Source: Zygaena filipendulae (taxonomy: Eukaryota > Arthropoda > Insecta > Lepidoptera > Zygaenidae). Taken from it: DNA of 64,000 nucleotides. Every line of letters starts with the position of its first letter. Position 1 is the first letter of the stretch. A model generated the notes under the pieces. It saw nothing but the letters and a program-made list of their open reading frames with translations. It ran no database searches and was not told the origin of the DNA. The stretch is taken from NCBI GenBank assembly GCA_907165275.2, contig OU015660.1:3784501-3848500 (forward strand), written 5' to 3'. Below, in pieces: positions 45,700-54,600 of the stretch. The position numbers and the translations under genes were made by a program.

Positions 45700-48600
45700 G
45701 TAAATAGAATAAAAAACCATTCCATCTTCAGTAAGTTATTGCACCATATTTAATTATGTGCGCGGAACAGTCGATGTTTTCTTTATGGGTATCTAATACC
45801 TACCTAGGTAGGTATATCTGAATTTATTCAAGGTTAGAAAGGGATAACCAACCAAAAATCAGTGAGAATCGCGATAATTAATTACATATTTTGTCGTTTA
45901 ATATTCATTTATTTCATAATTATACTATGATATAAAAATGTTGCAAGTTTTATTTAAAGACAGCGCTTTCTAAGAATTAACTTTTATTATATTTTTTTAT
46001 TTTTAACCCAAAAAATCACACATAGCTATCATCTGCTAGAGTCACAGATAATATAATACTATACTAGTATCTAGACGCAAAGTGCATAATATTGTAAATG
46101 TAACGTAATATTCTGGCTGATATTATTCTAGTATGAGCATCACATATTGTACGTACCACCACTAAGTGACCAAGTGTCGCAACGGTTGCATCTCATAAAT
46201 TAGGTTGAACATAACGGCCACCACATATTGCCACTTTGGCATCAACTCGTGAGATATGGCTTAGGCACATATTGACATCCAAATATTATCTACCCTTACA
46301 ATATTTTTTAAATATTATTGCTTTGGGATTTATACATAACTAGCTGTGCCCCACGGTTTCACCCGCGTGAGTTTCGGAATTCCCGAAGGAACTACAAAGT
46401 AAAGTTTTGTACAAAAAAAATTTTTTTTTGGGTGGATCATCTTTGTCACTTAGGGATATAACAAATAGTTTACGTCCTATTCTCAGACCTACCGAATATT
46501 AGTACGCAAAAAAATTTCATAGAAATCGGTCAAGCCGTTTCGGAGGAGTTTCGCAACAAACACTGTGACACGAGATTTTTATATACCTACTAACTGTGCC
46601 CCGCGGTTTCACCCGCGGTAATTTCGGAGTTCCCGCGGGCATTCCGGGATAAAAAGTACCCTGTCCTTCTCTGTACCCTTGACAACTGGCATGCAAAATT
46701 TCATCCAAATCCGTTCAGCCGTTATTACGTGATTGAGTAACAAACATCCACACTTTCACATTTATAATATTAGTAGGATTAGATTTTCTTAGCCAAATCT
46801 TTGGTGTTTTTAGTTTGGTAGTTAACTTTGGTTTAACTACGACCAGATTTTAAGTTTTATTGCAATATCACGTGATTTGTTTTTATCATGGGGTTTTTAA
46901 AGAAATGGTCCTTTAGGCAAGGAGATATTAAGAGATGCCCTCTATTTCGCTAGTGTAAATTTGAGGACTGATACTTTAACTGTTTAATAAACTGAAATAA
47001 ATATATTCTAAACAATAATCTACGATATGCGTTCAAACAAATGTATTAAAATTCCTTTGAAGATCATACCTTTAAATATCAGTGTCTGTATTTATTATTG
47101 TTTTATTCAAATAATTTTCAATATGCATTGTGGTTTAGGTATACGTACCTGCTAATTAATCAGCTATGAGTTATAAATTATTAATTGATCAGCTATTGCA
47201 CCTATACGGTTTTATCTCTGTGGTGAAATGTGCGGTCAAATTTCGGAAATTCATTTGTTTGAATAAACCGAGAATTCCATACCACAGATAATATCTATAC
47301 ATATAATAAAATATAATAAATAAATAACAGGTCGATGTGTGTAGGTACATGGGAGATAAATAAGAAAAAATTAAATTAGGCGACTCTATGAGTGATATAT
47401 AAGCCAAAAACATCGTTTTTAGAATTTTTTTCTGTCTGTCTGTCTGTATGTTTGTATTCGTGCTACGCAAAAATTGCGGCACCATATTGAATGTGGTTTT
47501 TTTTGTTGTATTGCTAAGGGTCTAACTTAGATAATCATGTTAGGATTTTTTCGAAATTCCATCTGGAACTCGAGATATTAAAAAAAATGCTGGTCTAACT
47601 AATGTTATAAATGTGAAAGTGTGGATGTTTGGATGTTTGTTACTCAATCACGCAAAAACGGCTTACGGATTTGGATGAAATTTGGCATGCACGTTGTCAG
47701 GGGTGCAGAGAAGGATATGGAGTACTTTTTATCCCAGAATTCCCGCGGGAACTCCGAAATTACCGTGGGTGAAACCGCGGGGCACAGCTAGTATACCAAT
47801 AAACGTAGAATCTAAATTCATGCAAGGGTGATGAGATATAACCGCATAGAAACTGCACATAACTGCTAGCGAAATAGATTTATTACTTTTACAGGTGAAG
47901 GTGATGCTGATAAGTCCAAAGAGAAAACAGAAGAGAAAGAAACTCCCAAGCCCGATGTTCACACGTTTGTAGTTCTAATCGAGTAAGGATTAACCAAATC
48001 ACTGTTGCAGACTCTTCTTTATCAACATATAGTATAATTTCGATCATACATATACAGTGGTGGTCGCTTTCTGGACTGTATAAGGATATCAAAGCCCATA
48101 CAAACTATACGTGGGTGGTAAAAAGAATGACGTCAAGGGTCATTCGCAGCTTACCAAATTCGGAGAAATCATTTTCTGTCCAAACGTCCATTTTCCTTCG
48201 GCAGCTAACAGCGTCGTATGATTGCTATCATCACACATTCAAGCAATTTCATTTACACTAAACATCACGATACGTGGTGGTAATTGGCCTAAACTAACGT
48301 AACCTAAGATTATTTGATTTGGATTAATTTGGAAAATAAATGCTGTGCCCCGGACCGCGGTTTCATCCGTGTGAGTTTTGGGACCAGGAACCTTTGCGGA
48401 CGCAGGCAGAACAACCCGCCAAAGTTTCATCACAATCGGACCAATAGTTTCGAAACGCAAAGAGGACAGACATACAAACATTCATTTTTATTTATAACTA
48501 GCTGTTCCACGCGGTTTTTCCGCGAAAATTTCGGAGATCCCGCAGGAATTCCGAAATGCAAAGTACCTACCCTATGTCCTTCTCTGTACCCCTGACAATG

Positions 48601-51600
48601 TGTACCTAAGTATGCAAAATTTCATGAGATTTCACCGACGTTAATTTCGGAGTTGCTGCGGAAATTCCGGGATAAAAAGTATCTTATGTCCGTTTCCTAG
48701 TTCTAAGCTACCTCCCCACCAATTTTCAGCCAAATCAGTTCAGCCGTTCTTGAGTTATAAATAGTGTAACTAACACGACTTTCTTTTATATATATAGAAA
48801 AAGAAGATCAGACAAATAATAATCAAACTGACTGTTTATCTATATTTATTTAAAAAAGAACAGCTTTAATTCATATCTAAATGATTATAAATGCAAATGT
48901 GAGTTTGTTTATTTATCACGCTTCCACGTTTTAAAAATATTTAACCGATCATCATAATTTTTTTTTCATCAAAATGTGCTTCTATCATTTCAAAAGTATA
49001 GAGAAAGACATTTTGATGTCGGAACTGCCACGGGCACCTACTTCGAAATTAAAAATTAACGTAAATGAAATCGCGGGGAACGGTTAGTAGGTATGAAAAT
49101 AAAAAATAAAATACAAGCACGATCATGTAATTTACTTTGCTAAAATAATATTGATATCCTATTCTTCAAATAACCGATACGTAACAACATTTAAAAAGGA
49201 CCAGAATAAGTGCTCGAGCCCAACCATTTGTAAAGTATCCAATTTATTTTGCAGTATTCTTTTTACGGAGGGTTCTAAAAAGACATGTACTGGGACTATA
49301 ATACATGAAAATGTCGTTATAACAGCTGCCCATTGCTTGTGAGTATTGTTTTCTTATATTACGTACGTTAAAAGCGTATAACAAGCGACAAGCGATATTA
49401 AATTCCACTAATATCGACGGATTTTGTCTCGAGAAATTCCTAAATCACCCCTTTTCTAAAACAATTCACTTCTTGCTGTGTGTAGGTACTACACGTAGTT
49501 ATTTATTATTTAAATGTGACTGTTCTTCTTTATTCATTGATATCGAGATAGCAGACTTTATTCTTCGTTTAAAATATCCAAAAAGTTTGGATATGACATA
49601 CGTTAAACTTGTTGTAGGTAGGTATACTTGTTAAACCAACTTTCATTTATTTTTATGTCCATAAAAAGAAAGTATGGTTTGATTGTTTTGAATGGTGCTT
49701 TTTTGGACATTAATGAAAAGAAGAAACAGATTTTTAGTGTAGATATATTGAAATAAGAGGTTTCTTCCTATATCCATCAAGACCACAGAGCAAAGTCTTG
49801 CAATAGAGCGTTTTATATTGTAAAATTACAGTTTTATATTTTTTTAAAAGAAAAAAGAGAATATAAAAACTATTAAATCTTCGGACTTATTATAACCGCT
49901 CGTAACTTGGACACAAACCGAGAAATTGTGCGATACTTTATCCATACAAGCCTTTTATGTTCTACAAAGAAATGATATTTTCTATCGAAACAATAGATTA
50001 CGATTTTCATTTTCAACCTATCAGAATAAAATATTAGGTCGGTCGCTACTATAAACAGAAATATGTACATATAAACAGAAATATGTACATAGATTTTATT
50101 CAAATACATAGGTGGGTATGTTTATTCTGTTCCGATAGATAAATATGTAGGTATGTTGTTTTATTTAGGTGTATACACCTAAGTAGGGAGTAGCCTAAAG
50201 AGAGATTCAAAACTAATTTTTCTGCCGCTTTTTTACACATTATCTAGGTACAACTTGCATCTCTACATTCAGTATCCAAACATGTAAACCTTACTAATAT
50301 TATAAATGCGAAAGTAAGTTTGTCTGTATGTTACGCTTTCACGCCTTAACGGTTCAACCGATCATCATGAAATTTTGTATGCACGGTGTCAGGGACACAG
50401 AGAAGGACATATTACGACTTCTTTTATGTAATTAAAAGTGTACCATGTCCTTTGCTGTACCCCTGAAAACGTGTATGCAAAATTTCATGATGAGCCGTTG
50501 AGACGTGAAAGCGAAACAAATAAACAAACTTTCGCATTTATAATTAGTAAGCATTATATCACACTTTGGTAGAGTTTCCAAAAGTAAATGGAAAGTTATT
50601 TTGTATGGAATAGTTCTAAGAGTTCTTAAAAACTGAAACAGTAGATAAAATAGTACAATTTTGGTTCGTAGCACAGTGGAAGATTACGAGAACATATCAC
50701 CGGAGTTGACATTATCATTTGTAGTTTTGGGAACAAAGAAAATGTACGAATCCGGTTACGAACAATATTTGCCTATAGAGAGGGTGGTGACACATTCTAA
50801 ATTCAAGAAATGGATGGCGGACCTCGCCCTTGTTTACACGTTCGCCGACATGACCTCAGATAAGCCCGGCAGAGTTATGCCTCTACTCGGCGAGAGGACC
50901 TCTAGCCCTGTGGACTCCAATCTAACAATACTTAGCTGGGGACAATGTCCTGATGATGTGAGTATGAATGGGTAGTAATCAATATATAAATTTAAAGTTT
51001 TGTTAAGATAATATAATATCTAATAGCTGTGCCCCGCGGTTTCACCCGCGTGAGTTTTGGGATCAGGAACCTTTGTGGACGCAGGCAGAACAACCCGCCA
51101 AAGTTTCATCACAATCGGACCAATGGTTTCGAAACGCATAGAGGACAGACATAAAAAGATTCATTTTTATTTATAAAGACAATTATGTAAGGTTTATCTT
51201 TGTAATACATAGTTTTAGTGTATGATCAACGTATGCGAGGATAAGAGCTCGAAAGCGCATTTTCATCCGACTTGCTTCAAATTTGTCGTCACTGCTCAGC
51301 TCCTATATGTCTTAGCGTTATGTTATATAGCCTATAACCTGCCCAGGAGTATGGACTACAATCGTACTAAGTTTGGTTAAAATCTCTTCTGTAGTTTTTG
51401 ACCCATGCGTGCACATACAGACAGACAGACAGACAGACAGACAAAAAATTTACTGATTGCATTTTTGGCATCAGTATCGATCACCATTCATCCTCCAATA
51501 TGAATATATATTCAATGTACAGAATTAACCTGTCTACAGTTTTATTATAAGTATATAGAATATAGATATATAGATATAAATATATAGATAGATAATATCA

Positions 51601-54600
51601 TTATATCTATCTATAGTATAAAATCTATACTTACGGTTAAACATCGTAAATCGTTATATATTAATTTTATTAAAAACAGAAAGTTAAATATTTGACAAAA
51701 AAAGTCTGGTCGATTTTCCAAGAAAAGAAAAAAAGAAAAGAAGCGACGAAGTTCATCACGCTTTTTCTTCAACTCATTTAATATAATTGCCGCGGGAATC
51801 CCGTGTTAAACCTTTTCTGTACCCCTGACTACGTGTATGCAAAATTTTATGATGATCGGGTGAGTAGTTAAGGCGTGAAAGCGTAACAAACAAATAGAAA
51901 ACAAACACACTCACATTCGCATTTATTTAGTTAGGATTTACGTATTTATTACTTTACTAGCTGTCCCCCGCGGTTTCACCCGCGTTAATGTCGGAGTTCC
52001 CGTAGAAATTTCGGGATAACAAGTACCCTATGTCACTCAGATCTACCGTAGCTTCCAATAAGTGTAAGATTCAAAATCAGTTCATTAGATCCAGAGATTA
52101 CTCCCCCAACGTCAGCACAAACTTAATCTCTTTGTAATATTAGTAACTGGGCATTGCATTTCTTTGGTTGGTATGGTTTACGTAGTTTTTTTAGTCGTGG
52201 ATGCAAACCAGCAGTGTTTCACATTATTATGTGGCATAAATAATGTCGACCTGGGATTTTGTAACATATCAACAGGTTTTACAATATCCAGCACAACCTA
52301 GACGCACAACTAGAAAACCAACCACTCCGTGTGCAGATTCTACGTCCGATGAAGAGGTAAAGTGGTTTGAAAAAAACATTAGTTTATGTACTTACCTTAA
52401 AATATATCCGCTCATGAATGGGTCGAGTTTTGCACTCATTACCGACGCATAAATAATGACGTTTGATTAAAATTATGTGTTGAGAAACGTCATCGCGAGC
52501 GCTAGCGCGCTCGCGTTGGATTGCCCACTGCAGGGCGCCCTTCCCTGACGCAGTAACCTCTGCTGCCTCCTCGAAGGAAAAGGCCTACGTCGTAATTATG
52601 TGTGTAATAAAGTAGGTCAAAAACATGATAATTAAGTAAGTTATGTACTTAATGTCTCGCTTTTTTACTATTGGTTAACTGCAGTCACGTAAATTCACAA
52701 GTATGGACAAAAATTACCGCCTAGACCAGAAACTAAGGAAACGGAGCGACGAACAAAATATTCCAGTACTAAGACATGAAAACGGCGAGAAAAAACCCGC
52801 TCAGAAAATATCAGAGTCGAGTAAAGGAGCTAAAAACCGCTCCTTAACATCTAACGAACGTTTAAGTAATGTAAGTTATGTTATATTTAAATTTTAAACG
52901 TAATATTATAAAATTATAACGTTTTTCTTTGATATCAACTGTTTAAATTCTAGAAAAAATCTAATGAAAAAAATATTAGTTCATACGAAAATCACAATGA
53001 CAGCTTCATTGATAAGAATACAACAAAAAGATATAAAACTGATAATTACTTGCATGTAAGTCAATAACTTTTTTGTATGATAATAATTTGCTTTTGAACT
53101 TTATAGGCAACTTAGTTTGACTAAGAAAAACCAAAGAAAAAGCTAAATAATACCTAATAATTACAATAATTTATTTAAAACTAGTTAAGGCGACGTCGAC
53201 CACTGATACCAAGAAAACGTCAACAAACGCCAAAATCTGAGTTAAAATCCATATACAGAAACTGGCGGCGGCATATGGGTATTTTGGTAATTAATATATG
53301 TATATTATTACAATAATACAACATATTTTCTTAAAATCTTATAATTCTCATAATTGTCAGTAAGTAAATCTTCTTTTGTACGAAAAAAGATGTTAATATT
53401 GTTACAAAATTTTATTGAGAATCATTCAAACTAAATCAAACTAAATAAAAAAAAACACTTTTTTTTTAATATTGTCACAACATTTTTAAGTTAAAACCAA
53501 TTTATTTTTACAGGAAAACAAATTAACCGTTGAGACATTTGGTTTTGTAAACGTACAAACGTGCAAAAAAGTTGTGGAACGAGCTAAATCAAAGCTCTAC
53601 CAAAGTGAGTATGCATCCTATAATTACGAAAACATTAGGTTGGATTGCAAACCTATTAGACGGACGTTACATAACCATGCAACAGCAGGCGAAATTTTAA
53701 GCTTTGTTTAAAAACTATCTGTACCCCGTGGTTTCAGATGCGTTAATTTCGGAGTTCCCGCGGGCATTCCGGGATAAAAGTATAACTGTACCCCTGACAA
53801 TGAGTCGGTATGCAAAATTTGAAATAAACAAAATAACAAACAAACAAACTCACTTTCGAATTTACCTATTATATTTAGGATAAAAACTGTATTTACGTCA
53901 AGAATTTTTGCAGAGGAAGTTGTGATAACAAGTAATTTATCTCGCATTATTGTGCTTTTCAGAGGATGGAAATGACATTGTATGCTATTCAAGCGAAGAT
54001 CATTACTTAACAAATGTAAGACTAAAAAATCCTAGAATCGTTTTATAATATTTTTAACTATCTAATAAAACGAAACGTTCTTCAGTTCATTCGTCAGTTT
54101 ATAAGCATCTGCTCCTTTAACCAGGTCGTTAACGCATAGAAAAATAAGCTACAACGGCATCATTATGTCCCGCAGTCACGCAAAACTGAACTTTTTGAAC
54201 ATGATTTTTGATGATGATTCATTCCATAATTTTCTATGCGTTAACGGTTACAGAATACAGATTGACAATTCGGTAAGGGTGCAGGACTATATAAATTCTT
54301 ACTAAATTTTATACAAAAAGGAGGACGCGGGCGCACCTGCGCTGTCTCAGAATCATTTGGTGGCTGTAACGGTGGGAGGCACCAGATACGACGGGGACCA
54401 CGTCGCAGTCGGTATGAGGATCAGCTGTTTTTGTCAATGGATCGCTAAAAATTTACCGTGAGTGCTAATCTTATATATAAAAATCTCGTATCATGACGTC
54501 TGTCCAGGATAAACTCCGAAACTAGTGAACCGATTTCAATTTTTGTAAGTTTTGTCATGTATCTTGCTCCAACTTGACAGATAGGATACTTTTTATCCCA

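Larger units (their letters stand above)
45700..47894 (+). other. Intron 1, rich in repeats
   Basis: 2.2 kb. It holds a micro-insertion (46,041), two forward copies of the CCGCGG-head repeat (46,340-46,586 and 46,590-46,780) and one inverted copy ending 100 bp before exon 2 (47,594-47,792). Confidence 0.75.
47983..49254 (+). other. Intron 2, rich in repeats
   Basis: 1.3 kb. It holds two forward CCGCGG-head copies (48,341 and 48,498) and one inverted copy (48,881-49,090). Confidence 0.75.
49339..50671 (+). other. Intron 3
   Basis: 1.3 kb. The first part has nothing recognised except a 19-bp tandem duplication (ATAAACAGAAATATGTACA, twice at about 50,052-50,090). Near its end lie an inverted and a forward copy of the CCGCGG-head tail region (50,292-50,552). 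Confidence 0.75.
50958..52275 (+). other. Intron 4, rich in repeats
   Basis: 1.3 kb, with a CCGCGG-head copy (51,023-51,176), the GTATGCGAGGATAAG module (51,226-51,560), a CAGA microsatellite and two further CCGCGG-head copies (51,786 and 51,957). Confidence 0.75.

Noticed and set aside
47280..47305. Sixth micro-insertion (CCACAGATAATATCTATAC)
   Set aside because: It shares only the first bases of the core and has no flanking duplication.
47729..48092. Frames with peptides such as VPRGFTHGNFGVPAGI
   Set aside because: This peptide pattern recurs wherever the CCGCGG-head repeat is translated (for example at 19,521, 46,517, 53,708 and 63,234), so these are repeat translations.
50672..50957. 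Alternative acceptor for exon 4 four bases downstream (CACAG)
   Set aside because: It would shift the frame away from the TVEDYENISP reading; only the acceptor at 50,671 keeps the phase with exon 3.
53185..53286. Exon 8 acceptor at TTAAG (53,189)
   Set aside because: In phase 0 that acceptor leads to a TGA within 20 codons; the acceptor CTAG at 53,184 keeps the frame open.
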